DNA from: Dipteronia dyeriana | Lineage: Eukaryota; Streptophyta; Magnoliopsida; Sapindales; Sapindaceae | Reading direction: 5' to 3' | Assembly (NCBI GenBank): GCA_032871835.1 | Contig: CM065302.1 | Location: 6,679,882-6,743,881, forward strand | Length of the DNA stretch: 64,000 nt | Part shown: positions 12,109 to 22,385 of the stretch, piece after piece | Layout: each line of letters opens with the position of its first letter | Numbering within the stretch: position 1 is the stretch's first letter | Position numbers and translations under genes: made by a program | Notes under the pieces: generated by a model | Databases searched by the model: none | What the model was told of the DNA's origin: nothing | What the model saw: the letters and a program-made list of their open reading frames with translations, nothing else

Positions 12109-13878
12109 GGGTCTATCATTTCTGCCCCTGATTGGAGTTTGCCATTCGAATTGATATGTGATGCCAGTGATTTTACGGTGGGAGCAATTTTGGGACAACA
12201 GAAAGAGAAGAGGTTTCATGTGATCTACTATGCAAGCCAAACCTTGAATGATGCCCAATTCAATTATGCAACAACAGAAAATGAGCTTTTGGCTATAGTG
12301 TTTGCGTTCGAAAAATTTAGATCGTACTTGGTAGGTTCAAAGGTCATCATGTACACAGATCATGCAACCATCAAGTATTTATTGAACAAGAAAGACGCGA
12401 AGCCTCGATTGATAAGATGGGTCTTGCTCCTACAAGAGTTCGACTTGGAAATCAATAACAAGAAAGGAACATAGAACCTTATAGTAGACCACCTATCCAG
12501 GTTAGAAATAGACGAGAAGAAATAGGTAGTGATTCCAATCAATGAGAAATTTTCGGATGAGCAACTCTTTGCTCTGAAAGATCTTATGGTTCCATGGTTT
12601 GCCGACTATGTGAACTATCTAGCTAGTGATGTTATGCCAATTGACATGAACTACAACCAGAGGAAGAGGTTTTTGCATGAAGTGAAGTGGTATTTATAGG
12701 ATAAGCCCTTGTTATTCCGAACTTCTTCAGATTGAATGATAAGAAGGTGTGTACCGGAAGAAGAGATGAATAACGTATTAGGCCATTGTCACTATAGAGA
12801 GTGTGGGGGACATTTTGGTGGAATCCGAACAGCACGAAAGATTCTTCAGTAGAGTTTCTGGTGGCCTACCCTTTTTCATGATGCTAGAAGCTTTGTATAA
12901 GCATGTGACCGGTGCCAAAGAACCGGAAACATCAGTAAATGGGATGAAATACCATTCAATTTCTTGTTGAATGTGGAGTTATTTGATGTGTGGGGTCTAG
13001 ACTTCATGGGCCTTTTACCAAATTCACACGGGAATCAATACATACTGGTAGCAATGGATTATGTGTCCAAATGGGTTGAAGCCATGACCACTCCAGCAAG
13101 TGATGTGAAAAAAGTCACTGAGTTTCTAAAGAAACACCTTTTCTCATGGTTTGGCACGCCAAGGGCAATAGTGAGCTATGGAGGATCACATTTCTGTAAT
13201 AAACAATTTGAAGCATTGCTAAGAAAATATGGTGTAAGGCATAGAGTGACCACTCCATACCATTCGAAAGCAAACGGGCAAGCTGAAATCTCGAACCGCG
13301 AGCTCAAAAGTATTCTAGAGAAAACCAAGGGGGTTCGGAGAAAAGATTGGTCAAAACAGCTCGATGATGCGTTATGGGCATACATAACCGCTTTTAAGAC
13401 TCCAATTGGCATGTCTTTTTTTAGGTTGGTTATCTGAAAAGCATGTCACCTTCCAGTTGAGTTAGAGCACGAAGCCTTTTGGACGGTAAAGGCACTAAAC
13501 TTCGATATGAGATCTACTGGTGTAAAGAGACTCATCCAGTTGAATGAGTTAGAAGAAATGCGTCTAGATGCTTATGAGAACTCCCAGATTTACAAAGAGA
13601 AAAGTAAGAAATGGCATGCTAATCGATTGGTGAAGAAGGACATTCAGATGGGTAACCAAGTCTTACTGTACAACTCAAGACTTCGTCTTTTCCCTGAAAA
13701 GTTAAAGAGCAAGTGGACAGGGCCATATACTGTGAAGCACGTTTTCCCATATGGAACGGTTGAGATCGAAAATGACACAAGGGAAAGCTTCAAGGTAAAT
13801 GGACAAATGCTGAAAATCTACCAAGAGCATGAGCTGGAACAAATCATGAAGGTAATCCACCTCCAAGACCCCACCTGA
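12109..13878 (+). pseudogene. Athila-like pol fragment: RNase H and integrase
   Basis: RNase H (12117-12474) shows [37 protein letters not shown] and [20 protein letters not shown]. The integrase (about 12720-13480) shows the HHCC zinc region, the first catalytic Asp in WGLDFMG, and the Glu in [10 protein letters not shown]. The second catalytic Asp has become Tyr: the expected SDGGSHF reads SYGGSHF (13171-13191). In-frame stops lie at 12472, 12697, 12736, 12850, 12898 and 13435. The C-terminal part (13507-13878) is otherwise well kept. The enzyme is dead. Confidence 0.85.
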
Positions 13879-14099
13879 GAACGAAGGAAATGTACCATAT
13901 TTGTAAATAGTAAGTTCAGTTTTCAGTTTAATTTAAGTTTCCTTTCGAATGGCATAATTGTTTTTGGTTTTATTGCATGTTGAATCACCCATTTTCACCT
14001 TCACATTTGATGTGATTTTGTGAGTTTTTGAAAGAGTATAGGAGTGTAAACAGGAGGGGGAATTCTAGGAAAAGAATCGTGCAAATGAAATGCCTTCAT

Positions 14100-14405
14100 C
14101 AGGCCAATGCTGTTGAGAAGTGCGGTATGCGAACCGCACTAGAAGGAAGTGCATACCGCACTTCGTACCGCGTATAAGAGCAGAAGAATTTAAATGCCCA
14201 GGTTGCAGTACGCTGCGTCGATGTGAACCGCATCACGTACTGCGCATAAGGGCAGAAGAATTTTTTATGCACAAGTTACGGTACGCTGCATCGAAGTGAA
14301 CCGCAACATGTACCGCAACCTGGGCCTAAAACTAACGCTTTACCATGGGATATGCAGGTAAGTGCGGTACGAAGTGTCGAAGTTAACCGCACTTCGTACC
14401 ATGTC
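14100..14405. repeat. GC-rich palindromic array (copy 1), between pol and extra ORF
   Basis: Repeated variants of the module GTGCGGTACG..GTCGAAGTGAACCGCACTTCGTACCGC. Each module is itself a dyad (GTGCGGTACG against CGTACCGCAC), so the region can fold into several hairpins. The same module recurs in the 3' LTR at 18150-18460. It contrasts strongly with the AT-rich surroundings. Confidence 0.85.
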
Positions 14406-14513
14406 TCGTAAAAAAATCGAATTTAAAGAATGAAACGAGACATTCTTCATTCTCACACTCTCTTTAATCTTTTTAAAACTCTCTCAAGCTAAAGCCTTCC
14501 CCGAATTCGACCG

Positions 14514-15046
14514 GTATGTTTCTAACTTCTTCTTCTCTCTTTCTTTTTCTTTTCTTCATGGAATCTTGCCCTAGATTTAGCATCCTTTAATCAAATCAAG
14601 CTAGGGCATAGTTTTATGTAAGATTGCAGAGGTTAGGGTTTCGAGATTTTAGGGGTTTTCTTGTTAGTTTGCTTTTATTGAGTTTCTATTGGTTTTGTAG
14701 ACCACAATCACACACGAAATACCATAATATAGTATTTGTAGATTGTTTGAGCAATTTTTGTGTGTGGATTTGGGGGTTTTGAAGAAATTCTGAATTTATA
14801 GTGATTGTGGGTGCAATTGAATTGTTTTTAATGATTGGGTGAGTAGTTTTTCGCATATGATGGAAGAATAATCGATAAATTAGGCTATATTTGTGATTAT
14901 GCTTGGCCTCAATTTTGTGGAAGCTTAAAAGGAGATAGGTACTTTGGGTTGTCATGTTGATTGTGTTGTTTGAAGTGATAGAACTATGTATGGTTGCGGA
15001 TTTTTGTGTTTTTGTGTTTTTGTGTTTTCATGGTTTGTTTTTATAG
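14514..15046 (+). other. Probable 5'-leader intron of the extra Athila-like ORF
   Basis: A good plant donor (CCG|GTATGTTT, 14514) and a good acceptor (TTTTTATAG|GAAC, ending at 15046) bracket a T-rich stretch. The start codon ATGCCATCC lies 22 bases after the acceptor. A T- and C-rich leader (14445-14510) precedes it. This suggests that the extra ORF is expressed from a spliced transcript starting between pol and the ORF. Confidence 0.5.
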
Positions 15047-15068
15047 GAACATAATCTCACAATTAAAG

Positions 15069-16223
15069 ATGCCATCCAAGAAGAATACAAAGTCCGCTCC
15101 CGTCGGAATGAGGAAAGTCGGATCATCATCCAGAGCGACGCAGCAGTGTGTACAGAATCATGATTATAAGAGACAGATGGAAAAGCTCAACGATGCAAAC
15201 ATTATTTTTGAGAGAGGTATACACTTTGTGGAACTCAAGGATACACCAATCCTCACGACCGTGACACAACGAGGATGGCAGAACTTTGTCAGTGTCCCGA
15301 CGGATGCCAATGTTTCATTGGTAAAAGAGTTCTATGCCAGTATGATACCAGAGGCAGTGAAGGAAGGTAGACTGGTTTTGGTAAGAGACATACCAGTCAT
15401 GATCAATGCCACCAAGATCAATGCTCACTTTGGCACGTCAGACAACCCACAATTCAGTAAAGGGTATAAGAGCAGGCATAACACAAAACAAAGTTTGGTT
15501 ATGGCGCTTAGAGGGACAGATGATAGTGTATGGGAGCATGGCCATATGCTTAAACAATCAGAGAAACCTCAGGAGTTGGCGTTTTGGAACCTTTTCAACA
15601 CTTTCTCCCTCCTGCCAATCACTCACAGGACCACAGTTTCAGAGCCTATAGCAGATTTACTCAGCTGCATTCAAGATCAGACAAAGATTAATATAGGCCA
15701 AGTCATAATGAATGCAATTTTAGAGGCAGCCTCGATTAACGTGCATCCACAGGCAAAGCCGAGATTAATCATCTTTCCTAGTCTTATCACTATTCTCCTA
15801 AAGAAGGAAGGAGTCCCAGAAATTGCCACAGATGAAATAAAGATCAACCCCATGGGGGACCTTAATAAAAGATCATGGAAAAATGTTACAATCAAAACCA
15901 AGGGAAAGAAGAGGTCGAGGATTGTTGAGGGTCCATTCAGCACTCCGGGTGAAAAGGAACCTGATTTCGAATTTGGGGAATCAGAGGAAGAGGACCAGGA
16001 TTATGAGGACCAGGACTACGAGGACCCTTCGTCACAGTCTATGCTAGCCAAGATTCTGAGCGCTGTAGAAGGCATCCAGCTTGGTATGACTGGCCTCGAG
16101 GATAACCTACAGGTAGTGAGGGAGCGGACAGATCTAATCCATTCTAGAATGGATATCTTTGAGGAGGAGATGAGAGACCATAGAGATGATATTGCTGACA
16201 TCCGGAGGCAAGCTGGCTTCTAG
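15069..16223 (+). CDS. Athila-type extra ORF ('putative plant transposon protein', env position)
   Basis: An open frame of 384 codons from ATG at 15069 with no stop, striking beside the ruined pol. The N-terminus is basic (MPSKKNTKS). The core at residues about 45-220 matches the plant transposon-protein domain found in Athila-like elements (FERGIHFVEL, VTQRGWQNFV, SLVKEFYASM). Then come an acidic stretch (EEEDQDYEDQDYED) and a C-terminal coiled coil (EDNLQVVRERTDLIHSRMDI). It occupies the envelope-like position, but I see no convincing signal peptide or membrane anchor. The frame can be extended upstream to 14994 with a hydrophobic stretch, but that extension contains the splice acceptor, so I start at 15069. 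Function unknown. Confidence 0.7.
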   Translation: MPSKKNTKSAPVGMRKVGSSSRATQQCVQNHDYKRQMEKLNDANIIFERGIHFVELKDTPILTTVTQRGWQNFVSVPTDANVSLVKEFYASMIPEAVKEGRLVLVRDIPVMINATKINAHFGTSDNPQFSKGYKSRHNTKQSLVMALRGTDDSVWEHGHMLKQSEKPQELAFWNLFNTFSLLPITHRTTVSEPIADLLSCIQDQTKINIGQVIMNAILEAASINVHPQAKPRLIIFPSLITILLKKEGVPEIATDEIKINPMGDLNKRSWKNVTIKTKGKKRSRIVEGPFSTPGEKEPDFEFGESEEEDQDYEDQDYEDPSSQSMLAKILSAVEGIQLGMTGLEDNLQVVRERTDLIHSRMDIFEEEMRDHRDDIADIRRQAGF

Positions 16224-17972
16224 AATTTTCAGAGGAGGATGAGACCTCGGCCGTCTTCTGTCGGCATCTTAATTTTAGAGGACCAGGCCGCTGATAGGGT
16301 TCGAGCAGAGAAGGTAGCTGCATGGCAGGACAGAGGAAAGAGACACATTATATCACTAGCAGTTTGATACCAGGATATCTTTAACAAACTTTTACGTTTA
16401 TGTTTGTTTTTCCATGATATTATTGTTTTACTATTATAGCTAGTAGACTTAGCATATGTTACTAAATGTGTGGACAATTCGTTTTGGCTTTTGTTTAACA
16501 TATTTAAGAGGTTTTTGGATATATTTAGTTTCTCTTCAAAATTTCATTCAGGACAATGTTAGATTTGGTTTGGGGGTGTTGGCATAGAAGTTTAGAGAAC
16601 ATTGTACATTGTACAAAATTTTTGTTTTTCTTGCTAAGTAGAATATCAGAGCACTAATCCTGCTCGAACGAGATGCGGTTGGGTTGTGCCTCTTTCAGGC
16701 AGTTGTTGCATGCTTTGTACCACTAGGTTTGTGCTTACTAAAGACACACCACATGGCTTGCACAAATCTTTCCAGACTCTATAGTGTCCCAATGAAGAGA
16801 GTAGTGCGCTTGAAATGTTTAGGCCATTAGTGGAGACTACCCTGTAAGTCTACAAAGTCTATAAATGCGTCATTTGAGCGACAATGTTATTTACCTCTCT
16901 ATACACTCTTCTGTTAGGCATTTAGGAAGCATCATTAGGAATCAGGCATTTTTATTAATTCTTCATTGAGTTTGTTGTTGTGGTTTCAAATCCGTTTGTT
17001 CTATGCCTTTTGAGATGAAGTAGGCTTATGTGTGAAACCTAAGACAATGGCCTAAACATGTCCCATAACTGTGTGCATGCAAAATTTCCGTACGAATTAC
17101 CCAGTTATGTTACACACTACATCACAAATTCTAAACACAATATCAACCCCGTGCTATGATCATGACTTGGTAGTTCTAATGAAGGATTAAATAAAGAAGC
17201 TCGGTAAAATGTGTAGTTCTGAATGTAGTCAAATTTCGTGATTCATATATTTGCTTAAAAAAATGTTGATAAAGAATGAAAAGTTGTGGCAATCAACACC
17301 TATAGAGCCACTTAATTCTCCAATGTTTAATCAGCGCCTAGTCAGGTGGGCTAGCAATATGGTTACTTATTTTTGTACTTCGTATACCCAAGCTTGATCA
17401 CTAGCCTCACCTCTATCTATACCAACCCAGCCTCGCCATACCCAATTTGACATATACCCAGTTAAACAAAACAGAAGTTCTAGCTGATCCTTGGGAAGGA
17501 CCTGTTTTTGGAAATGTTACCATGGTAAAATGATATTGTTTGATTCATGTTTACTTTTCACTTCTCGTAAAATACTAACGTTCAAACATTTTAATATGTG
17601 CACGTTTCTTAATCTTTTCATGCATAACTCTAGTCTTGCGCATATGCTTGTTGAGTGAGCCTAGGATCTGTGTGGATAAACGAGAGTTGAATCCGGTAAG
17701 GTTTAGAGTCAAGGCAAAATGCAGTCATATGCCTTATGTGTTCGACACTTCTGGATCTAGAGTCACAGTGTAGCCTGGAATTGCAATCCTTCGTATTGAA
17801 GCACCTTGGTCTGCACTCTTCAATGGTCTTAGCATGCTAGTATTCTACTATATCATTCGCCCAAATCCACGTCTCGTTCTTCAGTTGATTCAGCAAGAAA
17901 TAAAGTAAATATAGATATAGTTTAGTTCTCGTACAATTTTTTGTCGTAGGAAAATTCTGGTTTGGGGATATT
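16224..17972. other. Athila-like 3' non-coding spacer
   Basis: About 1.75 kb without a gene between the extra ORF and the LTR. A G-rich TTTGGTTTGGGGGTGTT block at 16566 and the polypurine-like GGTTTGGGGATATT at 17959 are the only landmarks. Confidence 0.6.
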
Positions 17973-19516
17973 TGATAAGCTCGTTTTTCATGCTTTACGT
18001 ACCCATCATTTTGTATAGTTTTGCTCTCGTTTTCTTTGCAAACTCCATTTTTTAAAGTTCTTAATGTTTAAATAGTTCCTCTCTAGCCAGGAGTTATCCT
18101 TTTACGGAAACAGGAGTTTTAGGATCGAAAAAAAGGTTTGAGCTCGGTATGGAACGAGAAGTGTGGTACGTGAACCGTACTAGAAGGAAGTGCGTAGCGC
18201 ACTTCGTACCGCACAGCAGGACAACAGAAACACTAGAAGTAAGCGCGGTACACCGTGTCGAAGTGAACCGTACTTCGTACCGCACAGAAGAGCAGCAGAA
18301 ATCAGTGAGGTACGCTGCGTCGAAGTGAAAGCTTCAAGTGCGGTATGCGTACCGCACCAGAAGGAAACGTGAACTGCACTTCGTACCGCATGGTATGGCA
18401 GCCTCTTAAATTAAACTGATGTGCGGTACGATGTGTCGAAGTGAACCGCACTTTATGGAAGATTTTGAATACTCTGTTTTGCGAACAGAGTAGGTGCTTT
18501 ATTGTGGGACCATCTTTCTTATCTCTAATTAAGCATTGAGGGGGGATGTTCCTAGAGGATGAGAGGGTGTCTTTGGGACCCTCCTACACAAGTGGGAGGG
18601 CTTCTTGTTGCCTATAAAGGAAAGAGACAGATGAGAGAGAATGGAGATCTAGAAATCATCAACACACCAGACCAGTTTCGCTTCTTCACATTTTGGAGGT
18701 TCTCTCTTCATTTCTGGATCGAGTTCTTCAAGATTTGATCAACTAGGGCAAGGTTTGGTTGATCCAAGGAAGCTAGGGAAGCCCAAGCTACAAGAGATTA
18801 AATCTACAACTTAGTTTTATCTCTTCAACTCTTCTCTTCTCTTGTTTCTTTATATTGATCCATGATTTGTATAGATGTTAGCTCGTCTATTTTTATTTTT
18901 GTTATAGAATGAGCTAAGTATTCTTATGTTAGAATAAGATTCCTTGATTTATTTGTGATAGACTCTTTGATTTCCCTATTTTTGTGTTTGTGAAGCTCTA
19001 TGGATGTTTGAACATTTAAGGTTTTTGCTTAATTGATTATTTTATAATCGATCTATGGTTGGATGTTAAGTACCAAGAGGAGATGCATTTGACAATGCTT
19101 AGATAAATGTTCACTATGCTTGACTAGAAAGTGCTAGAACCACTAGGCTAGCGTATAGGGTTCAATTTGTATTCCAATTGCTTAATGGATCTATATATAT
19201 TGTCCAGATTACTTGAGAAAGATTCCGAGTATATATAGATACTATCTCTAAATACATCGAGAGAGGTTAGAGATTTGTTTAGGGATACGAATCTATAGCA
19301 TGTACATGCACGAATTAGGAGTCAAAGGAGTCAAGTGTGCTATTGGGAGGGTTAAATCGGATTCGAGTTCTAACATATTTTCCATACATTTCTACAAGTG
19401 TTGAGTTAGATAATTTAGTTTGTGTTTGAGTTAATTTACTTTATTGCAACTTTTGGAAACTCCTGCTTTAGATTGTTCAAATAGTTAGCAAGCCTTTGAA
19501 TTCCAGTAATCATAAC
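17973..19516 (+). repeat. 3' LTR of the Athila-like element (right edge uncertain)
   Basis: Begins TGATAAGCTCG directly after a purine-rich tract. It contains the palindromic array (18150-18460) and, downstream of it, a TATA-like GCCTATAAAGGAAAG at 18610. The right edge is where the next element begins (TGTAAG at 19517). No 5' partner exists in the window, so the end is not verified. Confidence 0.6.
18150..18460. repeat. GC-rich palindromic array (copy 2), in the LTR
   Basis: Same module as at 14100-14405: GTGCGGTACG dyads joined by GTCGAAGTGAACCG and GCACTTCGTACCGC pieces, about six to seven degenerate modules. It ends about 150 bp upstream of the TATA-like box, so it may act as an upstream promoter element of the LTR. 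Confidence 0.85.
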
Positions 19517-20976
19517 TGTAAGTTCATCGGTGTTTGATTGGCTTATTTCGTTGACAACCACATTTGGGGATCCATATATAAGGGTAGTTTAGGCTTCATT
19601 GTTCGTAACCAAGCTCAAGCATCAAAAGTAAAATCACTTGTTTAATCTTCATTGAAGATATTTAGTGCACACACTAACTCTCATGCATTTTATTTTAATT
19701 ACCTTGCTTGCATGCTTATTTGCCATTTTGTGTGCCTTGTGTGTCTTATTTTTATTTGAGTGTTGAATGTATGTTTGTGCCTTAAAATGAGGATTTTTTC
19801 CCTTATACCGCTATCTAGACCGCCATCTAGACCGCTCTCTGTGCAGTGCCCTCGCTGCGGCCTGCACAGTAGTGTTTACCAGAGGATGCCCGCTGCGTCT
19901 ACCTCGGTTTGTGCTTGTTGCATACGCCGCGGTCTCCCAAGCGGAGTTTCATAGACGTTGCATGATGTCCAGACCGCGGTCTGTGCACACTGCATGCACA
20001 GCAGCCTATAGAGCGGCGTTGTCCAGGCGATACACCGCTCTCTGTGCCGATGTCTAGACACTTACTTGGACAGCCGTACAGCCAGCGGTCCTGATGGGAT
20101 TTGGTTACTTTTTTCCCAAAACGACGTAGTTTCACTTTAGGCTTCATATAAATATATCATCTTCTTTCCAACTCGTTTTTGAGAGCTTCGTAACCTATTT
20201 TTGAGAGAGAGATAAGGTTCTTTAGTGAAAGAAGCTCCAATAAGCCATTTTTACTCATCCATCCTTAAAATCCAAATCATCAAGCATCTTTCAAGTATGG
20301 GTTTCTTGTGTGTTCATAACTAGGTATTCTCTACACGCTCTAAACTTTATGGTTTCATTACTAAGACATGTATACCTAGGGTTTTAGTCTTTATTTCATA
20401 TTAATTGCTTTTATGTTTAATTGCTTTTATGGCATGTTTGTGTATTGATTGTTGGTTGAGATGCATTAATTTGTGATAGCTAGAATTTATGACGGTTTTA
20501 CCTTCTAGCTAATTCTTCTTGCCTTTGCATTTAGAACATTTATATCTAGGATTTGCTTTAATTGTCATTATTAATCCTAGATAAGCATGAATGTCTTGAC
20601 CTAGCAATTTTGCATAAATATTCTTGCATATTCACTTAGGTTGCCATTATCTCTTCATTGTTGGTTAAGCTTGTGGCTATGTGATTAGTGCACAAGGTTT
20701 GTGATCCAAAATCACTATTAAAGCCCGTTGGGTAAAGTGAAATGGTTAGTAACTGGAGGGTTAGACGGGAGGTCAATCTAGATTGTAAACTTTTACTCAA
20801 CAGTGGATTTTGAGGATCAAGGGTGGCGCTCAAACAGCCCGTGGTTTTTTCCCATTTGGAGGGTTTCCACGTATATATTGCGTGTTGTTATTGTTTTATG
20901 TTTGTTGTCTTTTATTTGAACATTTAGTAGAATAGGGTAGAATTGTTAATATTGATTAATTTGTAAGATTGGTAAT
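19517..20976 (+). mobile_element. LTR of family B, truncated at the 3' end
   Basis: Begins TGTAAGTTCATCGG and matches the complete family-B solo LTR at 26109-27652 along its length, up to GGTAAT at 20976. The last ~65 bp, including the CCCCCCTCTAGG end of the other copy, are missing. At the position where the other copy has a 60-bp tandem repeat, this one has a different GC-rich block (19800-20090). No 3' duplication can be read because the end is lost. Confidence 0.75.
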
Positions 20977-21644
20977 ATATATATACATGTTTAAAGTGTT
21001 TATGAGGGAAAAGTTGATCAAATCATGAGGCTCATCTCACTTTTTCTTACCTCATATGTTGATCTCACAGGTGTATTGAGATGCAGGTTTGAGGAATGAG
21101 GATGGATATAGATCCCTTATCCCTATCCCTACTTCCCAGACCCTTCCCGTATTCCCCTCCTCCCCTTCCCTCACCCCCTCCCCCCCCCAAATTTCCACAT
21201 TTGGAGAAAATGGGGATGGGGATGGGGATTTCTTTGGGGAGGTATATCCATCTCCATCCTCAGTTCCCCATTTTCCCCATTTTTTCCCATCTCTTTGTTT
21301 CCCCCATTTCTCCGTTTCTCTGTTTAACTAAAAATTATAAATTAAACTAAAAAAAATAAACATTTCATTATAAATACAAAATAAAATCCATGAATGTATT
21401 ACAAATACAAAATAAAATGTTTCAAATAATTCAAAGTTTAAAACTAAACCAACTTCATATGTGAAGTAATACAAATTATTTTTTAACAAAAAAACTTCAC
21501 ATGATAGATAATCTAAAGAGATTAACAGTCAATTCATTGTCAAGTACTTTGAAAAATCTCTAGAATTAGGTTTTGAAGTTAAAAATTGTAAATGTGTTTA
21601 TATACATAGGGTTTAAAAGAATAAAAACTAAAAATAAATCTTTG
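20977..21644. other. Spacer with a C-rich/G-rich low-complexity block
   Basis: No gene. Between 21096 and 21310 there are repeated CCCTATCCC-like runs, then GGGGATGGGGATGGGG, then CCCCATTTTCCCC. The block resembles the tract of a decayed MITE, but I see no clear ends. The remainder is AT-rich. Confidence 0.5.
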
Positions 21645-22385
21645 ACAATGTCTTGGTAGCTTTCGAAACGCTTCATTCTATCTCCCGTAGGAAGACTGGG
21701 AAAAGGGGCTTATTGGCCATCAAACTGGATATCAAGGCTTACGACTGGGTTGAATAGTAGTTTCTCAGAGCAGTTTTGGAAAAGATACACTTCCCAAACA
21801 TGTGGGTGGAGTTGATTATGGGTTGTATCTCCTCCTCTAGCCTCTCTTTCCTTTTAAATGGTCAGGCTGTGTGCAATATGACTCCTTCAAAGAGTCACAG
21901 ATAGGGTTGCCCGATCCTTATCTGTTTCTCCTCTGTGCTAAAGCTTTATCTTGTCTCATTTCGAGCTATGAGAGGAATGGAAGAATGCTAGGTATCAGAT
22001 GTGGTAAATTAGGGCCTTTAACTAGTCACCTTTTCTTTGTGGATGACAAAATCCTGTTTTGTAGGGCCTCCAGGGTCAGTTGCTCGCGGATTCACAACAT
22101 TCTCAGTATTTATGAATAGAGGTCGGGTCAACAAGTGAACATCTAGAAGTCTATGGCCACCTTCAGTCCTAATGTGGAATCGACTATTAAAAACGATATC
22201 CTTGATGTGTTGGGGATCGATATCTGTAGCGCTCAAGACAAATACCTTAGACTCCCATCTCTTATGGGAAGAAATAAATGGCTCATGTTTAATGATATCA
22301 AGGAAAGGTTATGGAAGAAAATCCGGAGCTGGAAAGGTAATTGGTTCACTTTTGGTGGTAAGAAAGTCCTTATCAAGGCAGAGTC
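21645..22385 (+). pseudogene. L1-type LINE, 5' piece (reverse transcriptase)
   Basis: 5'-truncated LINE reverse transcriptase. Readable blocks are GKRGLLAIKLDIKAYD, the catalytic box as FVDDKILFCRAS (usually FADD), and ERLWKKIRSWKGNWFTFGGK. Stops occur near 21756 and 22118. The text breaks at K-V-L-I-K-A and resumes at 32400 with VSQAIPSYAM, showing that the chromovirus inserted here. Confidence 0.85.

Larger units (their letters stand above)
12109..19516 (+). mobile_element. Athila-like Ty3/gypsy retrotransposon, 5'-truncated
   Basis: The preserved order is pol (RNase H, integrase), a spacer with a palindromic array, an extra ORF, a second spacer, and a 3' LTR starting TGATAAGC at 17973 after the purine-rich GGTTTGGGGATATT. 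Sequence upstream of RNase H (gag, protease, reverse transcriptase) is absent: the homology starts at the phrase [11 protein letters not shown] at 12117. Athila assignment rests on the RNase H text, the integrase text KACHLPVELEHEAFW (13440-13485), and the post-pol ORF. Confidence 0.75.

Noticed and set aside
14994..15068. Hydrophobic N-terminus of the extra Athila-like ORF as a signal peptide
   Set aside because: The stretch ends in a good splice acceptor (TTTTTATAG) and the natural start ATGCCATCC lies just after it.
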